64,000 nucleotides of DNA from Euborellia annulipes (GCA_023213315.1 JAKCPI010005179.1:1-64000), one strand, 5' to 3'. Shown: positions 21,585 through 32,929, numbered from the stretch's first letter. Notes: generated by a model from the letters alone, not told the origin. Made by a program: numbers and translations.

Positions 21585-22281
21585 AGGAAGAGACGAGGTA
21601 AATGTTTTGGGAGTAGAAATTTGTCAAAATTATCTTTACCGAGATGTATTAACTCTAAAAAGAGTTAAATAAAAATTTAACTTGTTTTGTTTGTGTAGAC
21701 AATATCTTGTAGTCAATTTCCAAACGAGTTAGAGATATGAAATTATGTATGGGGCGTTTTTCCAATCTAAAAACCTTACAAACTCGCAAGAGTACTAAAC
21801 ATGCCTTTGTTAATTGTATTGTGCTTGTTAAAAATTAATTCCAATAATAAATAGTAATTTATCGCATTGATGACCTTTCATCATATATCCATTTCTTACT
21901 TTATAAATATTATTAATCATTTTTATACATAACTAGTAAGTATGATTGTGTATATAACATTTTATTTCATCGTTTTAATATTTAATCACACTCATATGTT
22001 GCAATTTTTATCATTAATAATTACGGCTGTTTTATTGTTAATTAAAGAAAGTTCATAGGGATATATAAATTAATAAGGTACAAAAAAAAGTCTCGTTTTA
22101 TTGGTATAGTAATTGGATACGGATATTGAACTATATGCTTAATTAATTTTAGAGAGATTAAATACTGTAATCATCAAAAACAATCCTTTGAGACTTAAAT
22201 TAAATATTATGAACAGAGCAATAGGATACGCCTATTACAAAAAAATTTCATTTGATCTATGTATTATATTTTGAATAATAT
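21585..22281. other. AT-rich non-coding DNA
   Basis: No repeats or genes recognised. Confidence 0.5.
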
Positions 22282-22480
22282 AAAAATCTGGTGCCCTAGG
22301 GGGGGTGCCTAACTTAAATATAAAATTTCAACCACCTAGCTCAATTCCTTCAGGCTTTAAATTGAATACAGACAAAGAAACACACACACACACAGACAGT
22401 CCATGTCACGAAAACCACTTTTTTTATTCAGGGGACCTCAAAACGTGTATATCCATCAAAATCTAGACATCGTTCTATAC
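22282..22480 (+). mobile_element. HP1 repeat with large internal deletion
   Basis: The first bases of the head (AAAATCTGGTG) are joined directly to the GGGGGTGCCTAACTTAAATA part, continuing to ATCAAAATCTAGACATCG. The X-box half and tail hairpin are gone. Confidence 0.78.
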
Positions 22481-22622
22481 GAATTACGCAAAACTAAGTG
22501 TATACACTCAATATATTGGGAATTACTTTTTATTTTGCTTTTTTCACCGTTGAGCTTATTTGAACTTATTTTAAGTATATTTATGTGATCCTATTATTAT
22601 TATGCGATCCTAGTCCATTCAG

Positions 22623-22803
22623 ATGCCACTTTACTCTTGTATTTCATAGGAAAAATAGGAGAAACGGTTGCAATGGTAACAAAATATAAATATTTTCCCA
22701 TAGGCCTACTTATAAATTTTACATCTGAATTCTAATATATCGGCGGAAACTAAATATATGTCGACACAAAAAATCTGGTGCGACCAGTCACATCAGATTT
22801 TTT
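22623..22803 (-). mobile_element. HP1 fragment, head half
   Basis: Minus strand: ATGCCACTTTACTCTTGT, GGTTGCAATGGTAACAAAA and a collapsed head (CTGGTGCGACCAGTCACATC). Confidence 0.8.
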
Positions 22804-23168
22804 TCTTCAAATGCTTATTGAACAACTTTTTATTCAAGATTTTTATTCTTTTTTAAGCACTCTTTTAAATTTTTTTGTGCTTTTTTGTCCGGTCTTTAAT
22901 TATAATAGTATAAATAGTTGTTATATTTCACAAGTTTGTTCACGAGATTAGGCTTTTACTTGTTGATCGATCATGGGTTATTGGATTTTATGCAAATTTT
23001 TCTAAAGAGAAGTTTTTTGCATACTATTTGATTTAACTTTCTTCTTATTTTGCTACTTTTCAGGATTTTCTTCATTATTTTAGGATTTAATAAGTGAGCT
23101 TGTTATTTTCCTGTTTTTTCTTCTTATTATTTTGATTCCCATTTAATTTCTGACATGGTCGTTTAATC
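22804..23168. other. AT-rich non-coding DNA
   Basis: T-rich; nothing recognised. Confidence 0.5.
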
Positions 23169-23426
23169 TTAATCCCGCTGATGATGTTGATGAATGTTGT
23201 GCCAATGCTTGTTCTCCTCCTTAGAGTGGTCAAATTGTGGCATTCCTTGTCCTATTCGAAATGCCCTTTCGACTTCGCCTTTAATTACAACTCGCGTGTC
23301 TGCAAATCCTCGAATTCTTGGCCGGCATGCATTCCCTAAGGGCGAGTAGCTAAAGCTGCTGGCCAACTTATTGATCCTCTGGATGCTATTCAGAGCAAGT
23401 TCAGTTAGATGCATGGGTAGTATCAC
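23169..23426 (-). other. Open frame of 85 codons, uncertain coding status
   Basis: An 85-residue frame begins MILPMHLTELALNSIQRINK and ends KHWHNIHQHHQRD. It is GC-richer than its surroundings and has one copy in the window. No domain, signal or splice context was recognised. It may be a decayed transposon fragment or an exon; I do not call it a gene. Confidence 0.2.
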
Positions 23427-23727
23427 TCAAGATTAAGAAATGGTACTAGGTAGGGATTCAATTCATTAAAGATGTTTAAACTTGCAGTTAGAGAGAAGAC
23501 TATAAAAACTTCTCCAACTATAATCCATCACAAATAACCAAACTACCTTCCAGCAACTAGTAGAAACAAAGATTTAAAGAAGAATTTTCACCAAAAAATG
23601 AGTTATATTAAATTTAATAACTTCATATGAATGCCTAAGACAATATTATAAAATTATACTTGAGAAAAAAAGTTTATATTATTTAAGTAATAAGTGTAAG
23701 ATATTTATTTTTTTAAATTTGATTAAG

Positions 23728-23775
23728 GTTTTTTTCCGGCGTCTAAGGCCATTTAGACTTTATTATTCTTTATTT
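23728..23775 (-). mobile_element. SINE-C 3' fragment
   Basis: TTTCCGGCGTCTAAGGCCAT and TTTAGACTTT match the reverse complement of the SINE-C end (GGTCTAAATGGCCTCCGATG) at 45706-45881. Confidence 0.5.
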
Positions 23776-25028
23776 ATTTCAAATTATTGGTAGCCAATTC
23801 AAATGAAATAGATTTTTCTAGCTTGGGCGGGAAGAAATCCGGGAACGCTAGGGATTTCCGAAATAGTAAATTTATAAAATTAAAAGTTATAGCATTTTCT
23901 TCCCGTAAATACATGTATATCAATTTTGTGAGAGAAATCTTCAGAGAGTAATATGAACGTAAGCTAATAGTGAATAAATTGATACAAGACCCTTTCTTCA
24001 AGTGGTAATAAAATTTTCAAGTGCTGAATCAAATTTCAGCCTAATCAGAATTATTATCACAAAACGGAGGGAGAATAAATAAATATGACCTGAAACACAT
24101 TCACATCTTGAATAAATTAAATCACTTGAAACTTTGATATGGAAATTGGGGATAGGCAACATCTGGAATGAAATTCTTGGTGTATATCGTTGGCTCTATA
24201 GATTGTGTTAGCAGGGAATTGAATATAGCAGGATACAATTTTGAATTTGTTTGTTGTAACTTCAAATTTAAGCTACAATAAGATCAAGACTAAATCATTT
24301 ATAAAATGAAATAAAAATGAATTTTTGTTCTAAAATCAGCCAGCTTAGAGTGGTAATTTCAAGCTAGCTGCGAGTATATGGTTTGGATAAAGTTTTTTGT
24401 GTCAGATGGAAGACAAAAGAAATAACAAAATAATAATTTGTCAATCTGTTGTTTCAGATCTACCGTAGGCTATAGTCCTATTCATTTGTTAATCCTCAAC
24501 AAAACAACAACTGACTACCAAGACTTGGAGTAATTATTTGAAAAATGCATTTCCAGCAAGCATATTTATTCAGCTATGGTAATTAATCCTAATTAATAAT
24601 AGGAGAAAAGACCAGCACTTGTTTACTCACCGATGATGGGTTTTGCAACCCGAAATATTTGTCATAAAGTCAAGCCTATTAGATGAAATATATTAGGATT
24701 ATGTTTCCTTTCTGGGAAGAAAGCCATCATTGATAGAAATATACAAAATTTTGCCAAATACTGAATTTGAATTTTCGTTACCCTATTGCAAACTTAATCT
24801 TCTCCTCCACAACTATTATAGGCTTGATGTCTGGGAACTTTTATAAGAATAGATCCATTCTGCTCGGATACTAGCAGAAGAAAAATTTTTTTGGTACGAA
24901 GTTCTTTAATGCGGCTTACGCTGGGTGAATTGGGAGAAAATGTAACGTAACAAAAACGCGTTCCTAACAAAAATATGTTCCCAGCGCCCGAGCGACGGCG
25001 GAGGAAGGCGAGTCTTGGAGGGGCCATG
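23776..25028. other. Mostly single-copy AT-rich DNA
   Basis: Apart from the hammerhead-like site at 24630 nothing is recognised. The open frame on the minus strand at 24794-25291 mostly covers the TIR element that follows and is not taken as a gene. Confidence 0.5.
24630..24662 (+). ncRNA. Isolated hammerhead-like core
   Basis: CCGATGA (one change from CTGATGA), then TGGGTTTTGCAACCC, a clean 5-bp stem-loop, then GAAATATTTGTC. It is a likely relic of a Penelope-like terminal repeat. Confidence 0.4.
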
Positions 25029-25512
25029 CCTAGGGCTGGACGGTAAACCGGTTTACCGGTAAAACCCGGTAAAAATTTTTTACCGAAAACGCGGTAACGA
25101 ACCTCTAATTCGGTAAAAACCGGTTTTTTTTTCGAAAGTCGGTAAAAACTTATTTTTTCGGACGGTAAAAAATTTTGGTTCCGCGAGAAAAAAATGTTCC
25201 GCGGCGGCAAACTTTGGTTCCGCGACGGCAAATTCCGGTCCCGCGAAAAAAAATGTTCCGTGGCGGCAAATTTCTGTTCCGCGGGCGGCAAAAAAATTGG
25301 CGTCTCTAAAAAAAGGTAAAATATTTTTTCGGACGGGGAAAAAATTTTGGTTCCGCGAAAAAAAAAATGTTCCGCGGCGGCAAACTTTGGTTCCGCGGGC
25401 GGTAAAAAATTTTTACCGACTTTCGAGAAAACCGGTTTTTACCGACTTTCGAGAAAAACCGGTTTTTTTTCATTATCGAGGTCGGTAATGAAAATCCATT
25501 ACCGTCCAGCCA
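25029..25512. mobile_element. TIR element built of CCGGTTTTACC / CCGCGGCGG repeats
   Basis: Ends are GGCTGGACGGTAA and TTACCGTCCAGCC. Flanks ATGCCTAG and ATGCCCAA agree at six of eight bases, consistent with a decayed 8-bp hAT-type duplication. The inside is a mosaic of GGTAAAAACCGG, CCGACTTTCGAGAAA and GTTCCGCGG repeats in both orientations, and shares GCGTCTCTAAAAAAA and TTTTTTCGGACGG with hAT-M2 at 2436. Open frames across it are by-products of the repeats. Confidence 0.65.
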
Positions 25513-25549
25513 TGCCCAACTTCTCCTTCTCTTTATTTCCTTCTATCTA

Positions 25550-25640
25550 CCGTAGGCGGGAAATTGCTCGCCGAAGGAGAGTAAGAGGTTCCAGAGGGCG
25601 TAGCTCCCTAGCTAGACGGAAAGCCCGCAAAATTTTGCGG
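25550..25640. mobile_element. Helitron-like remnant
   Basis: GCTCGCCGAAGGAGAGTAAG, GAGGGCGTAGCTCCCTAGCT and AAGCCCGCAAAATTTTGCGG resemble the 3' regions at 4430 and 46980, but no CTRR end is placed. Confidence 0.35.
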
Positions 25641-25830
25641 CCCATAAATTATATTCTGAGTTGAAGAAAAGGAGAGAGGAACTTCGTTCCTGCCGGGGGT
25701 CCTACGACCCCACACGTTTGCTTTTTTTATATATGCAGAATTAAAAATATTAGCATATGATTCCATTAGTATCCACATTAGTATCCGAAAAAATGGACGA
25801 TTCCCATGGGCATTCGCATTTACTAACGTT

Positions 25831-26445
25831 CCCTGGTAGGAATACAATTGGGCCAAGCCTCGGACCAGGTTGGACCAATCGTGCCGAGCATTGAGCGAGG
25901 CTTGGGGCAAGCCTTGTCTAACCATTGGGCGAGGCTTGGTCCAAGCCTTGGAATGATAACAAGTACCCAGCCTTGGGAATCAAAAAAATCAAGATTGGCC
26001 CAAGCCTCGAGAATCAAAAAACCAAGGTTGGCCCAAGCCTTGGAAAACAAAAAATGGATGGTCGATCCAAGCCTCGAGGAAAAGTTGTTTCTCGAGAGAT
26101 TTGAACTCGGGCTTTTGGTTTTGTTTGTCATTTGTCAATGCCTTTACGCTCTCGTACACAGTTGTTATATTGATATGACTCTCTTTTAAGCTATTTGATT
26201 TGCCTTTTATTTTAGCTAAATAAACTTCATCAAACAATCACCAGATTTAAAATATATATTACTGTTTTTTTCAATTAATAGTACTTGATTTAATTTAATT
26301 TTTTTTTTTTTTTAATTACATGATGGGTCAATTAAGCATTGGGCCAAGCCTGGTCCGAGGCTTGGCCCAAGGTCACTACTCAAGGCTCGGCAAATTGACA
26401 ACGGCCCAAGGTTCGGCCAGTCAGCATTGGCAATTCCTACCAGGG
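25831..26445. mobile_element. TIR element with GGCCAAGCC repeats
   Basis: Inverted ends CCCTGGTAGGAAT and ATTCCTACCAGGG bound a 615-bp element. Its flanks are full of short GGCCCAAGCCTTGG/CGAGGCTTGG palindromes, eight or more copies in both halves. The centre (26100-26330) is AT-rich. No transposase; superfamily not assigned. Confidence 0.75.
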
Positions 26446-26449
26446 TTAT

Positions 26450-27230
26450 ACTTTTTTTTATCATTTATTTGAAAAATTCAAATTTACGTTGATGAAGAGC
26501 AACAAAACAAAATTTACTATCATATAATATTACAGCCTTTTTGAAACTATAAAGACAAAAAACTTTTTAACTTATTGAAGTAATTTTCCGAAGTGGTTTT
26601 TGTATTAGCTTATATATAAAAGCAAAAAAAGATCTTTAAGATGTTTTTTTTATTTAAGGATCCATAAGACGTAAATAAATAAAAGAACGGTCAAAAACTA
26701 ACACCTAAGTAAATTTAATTAATTTCCGGCCAATGACGTCATAGCAAGAGGTCTCTATATGATGGAAAATACCTTTGAGAAGAGAGATGGTGGGGCTACC
26801 CTAGCGATAAAAGGGGCGAGAGGATGACGAACACGCCATAAAGGAGGAATGTTGCCATGAGATGAGAGTCACTCACCTGCAACAGAAAAGAAAAAGAGGG
26901 GTATTAGATTGGGGGTGAATTCATCTTGCGTTTTTTTTTTTTGGCTAGGTGAAAATACTCAACATTTTATGCTATCCAAACCGTTTCAAAAGTTTTTTTT
27001 GTTTAAGTAGCCTTTTTTTTAATATCCACACCACAAAAATTATAAACATTAAACCTTTAATGAAATAGCTTTGAAAAGTTTAGTGGCGGAAGAAAGTGTG
27101 GGCTGCTCGTATCAACCAACGGAAAAATAAAATGTATTAATTAAATGAGAATTATGAAGTAAAAAATTATTTTTATTAGGCGAAAGCGAAATTATTTATT
27201 TATTTATGAGTAATTATATTAGAATAATCG
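26450..27230. other. Mostly single-copy AT-rich DNA
   Basis: 26720-26900 is more complex (GGCCAATGACGTCATAGC, ACACGCCATAAAGGAGGAAT). No gene supported. Confidence 0.45.
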
Positions 27231-27235
27231 AGAGT

Positions 27236-27355
27236 AATGGGCTACGTCCTCTGGACCCTCTTGCTCGACTTCGGCGAGCAAATGTAACTCTAACCAATCA
27301 GCGAGAGAAAGGCACATACACACAGGGACAGGAAGTCAGCCGCTAGAGCTTTAGA
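27236..27355 (-). mobile_element. Helitron-like 5' fragment
   Basis: The minus strand reads CTAGCGGCTGACTTCCTGTC, then GTGTGTATGTGCC, TTCTCTCGCTGATTGG and AGAGTTACATTTGCTCGCCG. The same order occurs on the plus strand at 46850-47040. Confidence 0.55.
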
Positions 27356-27363
27356 ACCCAAAG

Positions 27364-27630
27364 CAAGGGCGGATCCAGAGGAGTTTCTCGGGGGGGGGGG
27401 GCAATCTGGTGTGACTGGTCGCACAGCACACAATTTTTTCTTAATTTCGGTAATTTAAAGGCGCATTCTGTACTTGTTTGCCAGAATATAAATACAAATC
27501 AAATTTTTAAGTATTAACTTTTAAATTTTTACATTAAAAATAATTTTTTTTTTTTTCGAAAAAAAGTATTTTTTTCAAATCTCGGGGGAGAGGGGGTAAT
27601 TACCCCCTTTACCCCCTGTATCCTCCCTTG
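27364..27630. mobile_element. hAT-type MITE (hAT-M1) carrying the HP1 head
   Basis: Ends CAAGGGCGGATCCAG and CTGTATCCTCCCTTG with an exact 8-bp duplication ACCCAAAG (27356-27363, 27631-27638). Inside, next to a G-run, lies CTGGTGTGACTGGTCGCACA with a degraded mirror arm, which is HP1 head sequence. The second copy is at 36977-37222 in the opposite orientation. Confidence 0.9.
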
Positions 27631-27638
27631 ACCCAAAG

Positions 27639-28151
27639 TTTCTAGTTTGGGATCATTAATTGGAACAGAAAAAGTTTTTTAAATGGAATGAGATATTTCA
27701 TTTAACTCGATAATATATTTTAGAATGAATTAAAGATCCTGAGCATGACCCCGAAATACCCTTTATGTTCTATCAATAAGATATTTTGGCCTGAAAAATC
27801 CAAATGGATTAATTGCTTAAAATAGGGGAATTAGAAATTGTCATTTTTGACAAATAGTTTTAATATTGATACTTTAAAAGAAAATTGGATACATTAAAAA
27901 TTTTAATAACAAATATTCAGTATCTCCTTCAGGAGATTCTTGAATAAGTTTATTTTGTAAACAGGCGTATCAATTTTATTTATTAATAACGCTTCAGCGA
28001 GCGGCGCAGCTAGTTTATAATTATTGATATATACAGTATATATAATTGTAACAAATCTGAGAGTGTTTATTTCACAATATTCGTCAGCTTCACAAACAAT
28101 GGCAGGGAGAGTTAGATGAAAATTTTAAATTTTCACTGACAAGTGAATAAA
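27639..28151. other. AT-rich DNA with a Helitron-type end
   Basis: At 27990-28013 CGCTTCAGCGAGCGGCGCAG is followed by CTAG and T, a probable Helitron 3' terminus. The rest is unrecognised. Confidence 0.45.
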
Positions 28152-28390
28152 ATTTTTTTAAGTCGTTTCGGCATCTTAGGCCATATAGACTTTAAACGAC
28201 AGAAATTATTTACAAACAATATACCGGTACTGTTATATTAGGGGGACCAGGCATATTTATTTATACCATTTGGTATCCAAACGATTTAAATAAATTCATT
28301 GGACTGCCTAGGATCCGAAACCGCGCACCGAGGCTCCCAGTCTATCATTATTAGCATTTGTCATCAACTTTAGCCGTCTCGACCACGGGG
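28152..28390 (-). mobile_element. SINE-B, tRNA-Ser/Leu-like head
   Basis: The minus strand starts CCCCGTGGTCGAGACGGCTA, an A-box like those of tRNA-Ser/Leu, then a TGGGAGCCTCGGTGCGCGGT segment and B-box GGTTTCGGATCC. The body AGTCCAATGAATTTATTTAA and CGTTTGGATACCAAATGG resembles SINE-A, and the end GGCCTAAGATGCCGAAACGA is distinct. So SINE-B shares its core with SINE-A but has a different tRNA head. Confidence 0.78.
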
Positions 28391-29039
28391 GGGGGGGGGG
28401 GAGTTATATTGTTTTTTTAATATTTAAATTATTATTATTTTAAATTTGAATTAATACAATAGTAACGATGGGATAGTAAATAAAAATGAGTTATGTTTTT
28501 AAGGGAAGAAATTCTTAAATTTTTTTACTTTCTCGTATAGAATATAAAGAGAAAGTATTGTAATTTCTGCCTTATTTTTTCCCATATAAACTTTACATTT
28601 TAAGCTTTTAATTAAAAAATCAGTGATGATGTATTGTAACATTTATAAAAATAATAAATTTTCAAATGAAAGGTTGGAATTTAATATCCGCGCATACGTA
28701 TTTTACTAAAATTCAATTAATACATTCATTCTTTTGAAGATAAAGACAATTTTTTTAATAAAGGATTAAATTTAAATTTTATCGTTTTTAGAATTTATAT
28801 AAAATAATAAAAAATTCCTAATATTCAAAATGCTTTCATAAATATGCCAACCTCTCCCCTACCTCAGTGGTCGAAATTTAAATTATTCCAACTATTGATG
28901 CGTTTCCAATGACAATAATAATTGTTCCAAACAGTTGTACGTAATAATTTATCCTCCCTCTCATATCCTCCACCTATATATAAAAACAAAAGTAAATTCG
29001 CCCATATAAATTCATTCTACAAGTTTGCTCTCAGTGACA
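28391..29039. other. AT-rich DNA with an HP2 terminal fragment
   Basis: 28526-28570 reads TTACTTTCTCGTATAGAATA and AGAGAAAGTATTGTAATTT, the HP2-type terminal hairpin alone. Otherwise unrecognised. Confidence 0.5.
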
Positions 29040-29420
29040 CTTTGGCTAGTTAGTTGAAATAATATATTACACTTGTAATCCCCTGTAATAATCGGCGAAT
29101 GCAAATTTCATCGTGCCGTTATCGAATCCATAACAATTATGGCGAGGACCTGGAGGTCGTAACTCGGTTATTGGACTTTTGGCCACTAATGAAACCGTTT
29201 GGATGGGACCATAAAGCCGACTAGGGTCCCTCCTCTTATCAATTAGTCCCTGGCCCCTTATCAGGGCACGTGCCCGCCTTATGATTAACAAGTGCCGGCT
29301 TTTATTATCCCGGTTGGGCTTTAATGAATTTCGCACCTCCTACTCTTCGCAAAAAAAAAAAAGAGAAACTTCCTTTAGTAATAATTCCCATTACCATAAG
29401 GGCTTTTTATTGTCGACAAA
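29040..29420. other. Compositionally distinct single-copy stretch
   Basis: About 350 bp of complex, GC-richer DNA (CGTGCCGTTATCGAATCCAT, GACCTGGAGGTCGTAACTCG, GGGCACGTGCCCGCCTTATG, with a CACGTG E-box palindrome) inside AT-rich surroundings. There is no repeat copy in the window and no convincing exon. A candidate conserved non-coding element. Confidence 0.35.
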
Positions 29421-29944
29421 CAAACGCAACTTTTCTCTCTCTTTCTCTCTTGCTAATAAAAACCACCAGAAAAATAGAATAGGAATCATCATCTCTTTTT
29501 ATTATTTTCATTTCACTTTGGACCATTTTATTTTCCAACGCACATACTGTAGTTAAAAATTATTTATAATTAACAATAAATCATCTATTCAGTTAAACTA
29601 TTTTTTCATTTATTTGATGCAATTTTTATCGCGTATTAAAACATTTTCTATTTTTTACAATATACATATTAAATATTCTTTTGCTTTTCTACAGTCATTT
29701 TAACTTTTTCTTGGGGGGGGGAATTATTTTGTTTCATAAAATTTACTTACAAACAGGTACTCAAATTTGTCCAAAGATATTTAATTTAATTAATTGTTTA
29801 ATTTTGTACAGTTTATATACTAGTAGATATATTTTGAAATATTTTATTTAGAATATAAAATTTTAAAAAAATCAGAGCCCTTAGGGGGAATGCCCCCCTC
29901 CCAAATGACGCCACTGCTTCTAGCCGGAGAGCTGGCGACAAAAT
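29421..29944. other. AT-rich non-coding DNA
   Basis: Contains CT-rich tracts and at 29875-29930 a remnant GGGGGAATGCCCCCC...CGCCACTGC, which may be hAT-derived. Confidence 0.45.
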
Positions 29945-30560
29945 GGGAAGAGTTTTCGAAGGCTAATATTTTCAGAATAGGTTGCATTTAGTGATGGAAA
30001 GATCTCTAGAGTAGCACTTCCATACCAGGGGTTTGGCGGGAATAAGCCGGAAAGTTGCGGGCAGATGGTTTTCGCAAATATCTCGAAAACTATGGTTTTC
30101 CGCAAAAATTCATCTATACAAAAATAATCGAAGTAAATTACAAACAAAAATGGTCTAGACATAATCACCTAAAGTGAACGGTTCGGGAGATTTAGAGGAG
30201 TAAATGTATATTATATGAAAGGAGACACTGAGATGGAGAAATATTTATATCTTGTTACCACGACAGTCATTATATGAATTACAAATTGTACCCCTTTATA
30301 TCTCCCGAATCGTTCACTTTAGCGTGATTATGTACTAGACCATTTTTGTTTGTAATTTAATTTCGATTATTTTTGTATAGATGAACTTTTGCGGAAAACC
30401 GCATAGTTTTCGAGATATTTGCGAAAAACCATCTTCCCGCAACTTTACCGGCTTATTCCCGCCAAAGGCCCCGGTACTGGAAGTGCTAACTCTAGAGTAT
30501 CTTTCCATCACTAAAATGCAACCTATTCTGAAAATATTAGTCTTCAGAAAACTCTGCAGC
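29945..30560. repeat. 600-bp fold-back element
   Basis: Inverted arms 29945-30205 and 30295-30560, roughly 90% identical, around a ~90-bp loop. Shared lines include TATTTTCAGAATAGGTTGCA, CGGGAATAAGCCGG, ATATCTCGAAAACTATG-like and TGGTCTAGACATAATCAC-like. No coding frame; an unclassified fold-back transposon or inverted duplication. Confidence 0.8.
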
Positions 30561-30574
30561 ACTCCTATGCCCCG

Positions 30575-30625
30575 AAAAGGCGGAAATCCTGGGTTCGATT
30601 CCCGGGGGCTACGGGATGTTTGGCC
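30575..30625 (+). other. tRNA-like T-arm (B-box)
   Basis: TCCTGGGTTCGATTCCCGGG is a perfect T-arm with a downstream acceptor-like GGCTACGGGA. No D-arm or anticodon arm is found upstream, so this is not a complete tRNA; probably a SINE-head relic. Confidence 0.4.
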
Positions 30626-30629
30626 TCAC

Positions 30630-31158
30630 CAATAAACAACACTCACAGTCTTGTTAAACATTTGTTTTTTATTATTTTCATATCTGATGGCAGGTCCTAA
30701 TACTCTCTGAAGATTATAATACAAAAATCTAATCGGAGAAATTGGCCAGAATTTTCTTTCCTCCTCCCAATTTCTCTCTCACAAGTGAGTGGGATTTGGA
30801 TGGATGGATGGAAGGAAGCAAGTTGAGTGAGGGAGGGAGAGACGTGAATCTCTCTCTCTCTCTCTCTTGTCTCTTGGTTGGAACAAACTTGCTCTTAATT
30901 TCGAATGGCAATTCTAATTGGAATTGTTGATCCAATCTGACATTTTGATTGTCAAACTTCTCTTCGTCTTTTCGTATTAAAAGGGATCATATCTTGGTTG
31001 GTTGGAAAAAAAGACTAAAAGTAGATCATTTCTCTTTCTTTTAGTTCTTATCTATGGACGAATAAAATAAAAAAAATAAAAAATAAAATTGCAATAAAGG
31101 GATATTATTTTTTATTATAATACCCTCTTACTGGGTTGTTGATTTACTTAATAAAAGA
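30630..31158. other. Single-copy DNA with (CT)n
   Basis: A (CT)n tract lies at about 30848-30870. No gene recognised. Confidence 0.5.
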
Positions 31159-31302
31159 CAATGTTGCGAAAACCACTTTTTTGGACTCAGGGGACCTCAA
31201 AACGTGTATATTCATCAAAATTTCAACATAGAATTTTTGACATGAATCCAATACTTTCTCTGTATACCAGTTATATTAACAAATATAGGTTAGAGAAAGT
31301 AA
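31159..31302 (+). mobile_element. HP1 tail fragment
   Basis: Starts at CAATGTTGCGAAAACCACTT and runs through GGGGACCTCAAAACG to a tail hairpin ending AGGTTAGAGAAAGTAA. Confidence 0.85.
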
Positions 31303-31334
31303 TAATATATTTAAATAAGAAATAAATATCGAGA

Positions 31335-31575
31335 TTTGCGAATGGATCTCTCTCAGTCATTAGTGTCAGCCCTGACACGTTGTGGATACTCTGAAGAGTA
31401 ACTTTAATGGGAATGATACTGAGGTGGGTTCCCGTTTCCTTCCTCAGGGGGAGGCATTTCAAATAGAGTTGGATAATTTATTGCCTTGAGGTGGATTTGA
31501 ACTCAAGTTGTGTTCAACTCAGGATTATAAGCTTAACTGCTTTATCCCCTCGGCTAATCTCCTCACCAATGGATA
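31335..31575 (-). mobile_element. SINE-D, tRNA-derived
   Basis: The minus strand begins GGTGAGGAGATTAGCCGAGG, then GGATAAAGCAGTTAAGC and GAGTTCAAATCCACCTC. These fit A- and B-boxes of a tRNA with a long variable arm. The ~150-bp body (GGAACCCACCTCAGTATCAT, CAGGGCTGACACTAATGA) has no other copy here and no A-tail is seen. Confidence 0.6.
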
Positions 31576-32281
31576 ACTATATCCAAAAATTAAGCAAAAG
31601 TAGATATAATAATTGGGTTTTCTTCTATAGCACTAACAATTGTAAGAACCACCGACTTTGAGAAGTATTTTTGGCTAATTTAATTGAAGAGGTTTGAATT
31701 GTATCCTAGGTTAAGAATCAAATTTGTGATTTTTGTTTTTGAATTATTTTTGTTTAGCATATATAGTACCAATTAATTTATAAAAATAATGACGGACTCT
31801 AAATGGCCTCAAATGCCAAAAACATATTTATACAGTCACACGAAGAGAGAAAGAGACAATTTTACACCATCACTTTTTTGGACTCTGAGATTTTTTTTCT
31901 TAAAAATAAACAACTACCCGCTTAAAAGCACGTCTGTTTGGACACACATTACAAATTTTTAATACAAAAACTACAAACACAAGAAACTTGAAAAGGAATT
32001 TTTTTTCTCGAAATATTTGATTTATTTGAATTAAGAATAGAAATAGAGTTTATGTTATCTTTGATTCCATTTTATTCCTCCAATCCATACATATAATTGA
32101 GTGATGCTTCATGGAGCAGACGAACTCGATTACTTCTCGAGGGCGTTAATGGAAAATAAATTCAGTTAGTCGTATGTCAATGACGGAGCCAGACGTCATG
32201 GGAGTCGAGTCGAGTCAGCATCCTAAGAGGACCAAAGACGCGGGTCTTATTTTCATTAGAAAATTGTTTCTACTTGAATTT
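31576..32281. other. Mostly single-copy DNA
   Basis: Contains a SINE-C tail relic at 31790-31825 (GACTCTAAATGGCCTCAAAT). 32100-32260 is GC-richer and complex. No gene supported. Confidence 0.45.
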
Positions 32282-32914
32282 AAAAAAATCTGGTGTGACT
32301 GGTGCACAGCACACAACTTTCTCTTAGCTTCGGTAATCAAAAGCTGTGTTTTGTGCTTGTCATACCAGTTTTTTGTGCCGACATGTATTTAGTTTTCGGC
32401 AGTACGCTACATTCTATTTTCAAGATGTAAAATTTATATGTGAAAATATTTGGCAACCATTTCTCCTATCTTTTCTATGGAGTACAAGAGTAAAGTGGTC
32501 TTCAGAAGATTTCAATAGCAAAAATAGAATATACATTTTAAAGAGCATTTAAAAAATAATTGAATTCAGAATTTTAATCAATATTGTTGGAGCGAATTTA
32601 GAGAAAATCGAAAAAGACTGAAAAAGTGCATCAGTAAAGTACTAGTACTCTTTGGTCGATTTTGTTCAAAAGCTTCGTGTCATGTCCCGTGGGGGTGCCC
32701 AACTTAAATATAAAATTTCAACTTCCTAGCTCTTTTCGTTCTTGAGATATTTTGTTCACAGACAGACAGACATACAGAGAGACCATGTCGCGAAAACCAC
32801 TTTTTTGGATTCAGGGGACCTCAAAAAGTGTATATCAACATCGAATTTTTGACATGAATCCAATACTTTCTCTATATATATATTTACATATATAGAGGTA
32901 AGAGAAAGTAAAAA
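32282..32914 (+). mobile_element. HP1 repeat, full-length (first of a tandem set)
   Basis: Head hairpin to tail AGGTAAGAGAAAGTAAAAA, with a deletion that removes the X-box left half (ATATTTGGCAACCATTT). The next copy begins 16 bp later in the same orientation. Confidence 0.9.
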
Positions 32915-32929
32915 CAGATAGCGGATCTT

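Noticed and set aside
24794..25291. 165-codon minus-strand open frame
   Set aside because: About half lies in the repetitive CCGG/CCGCG TIR element, and the protein is low-complexity (repeats of the SRNQ/PSRN type). It is a by-product of GC-rich repeats without stops.
25848..26189. 102-113-codon frames on both strands
   Set aside because: They overlap each other on opposite strands within the GGCCAAGCC-repeat TIR element and have no domain features.
30575..30625. Possible tRNA gene
   Set aside because: The T-arm is perfect, but the 5' half of a tRNA is missing because the fold-back arm occupies its place.
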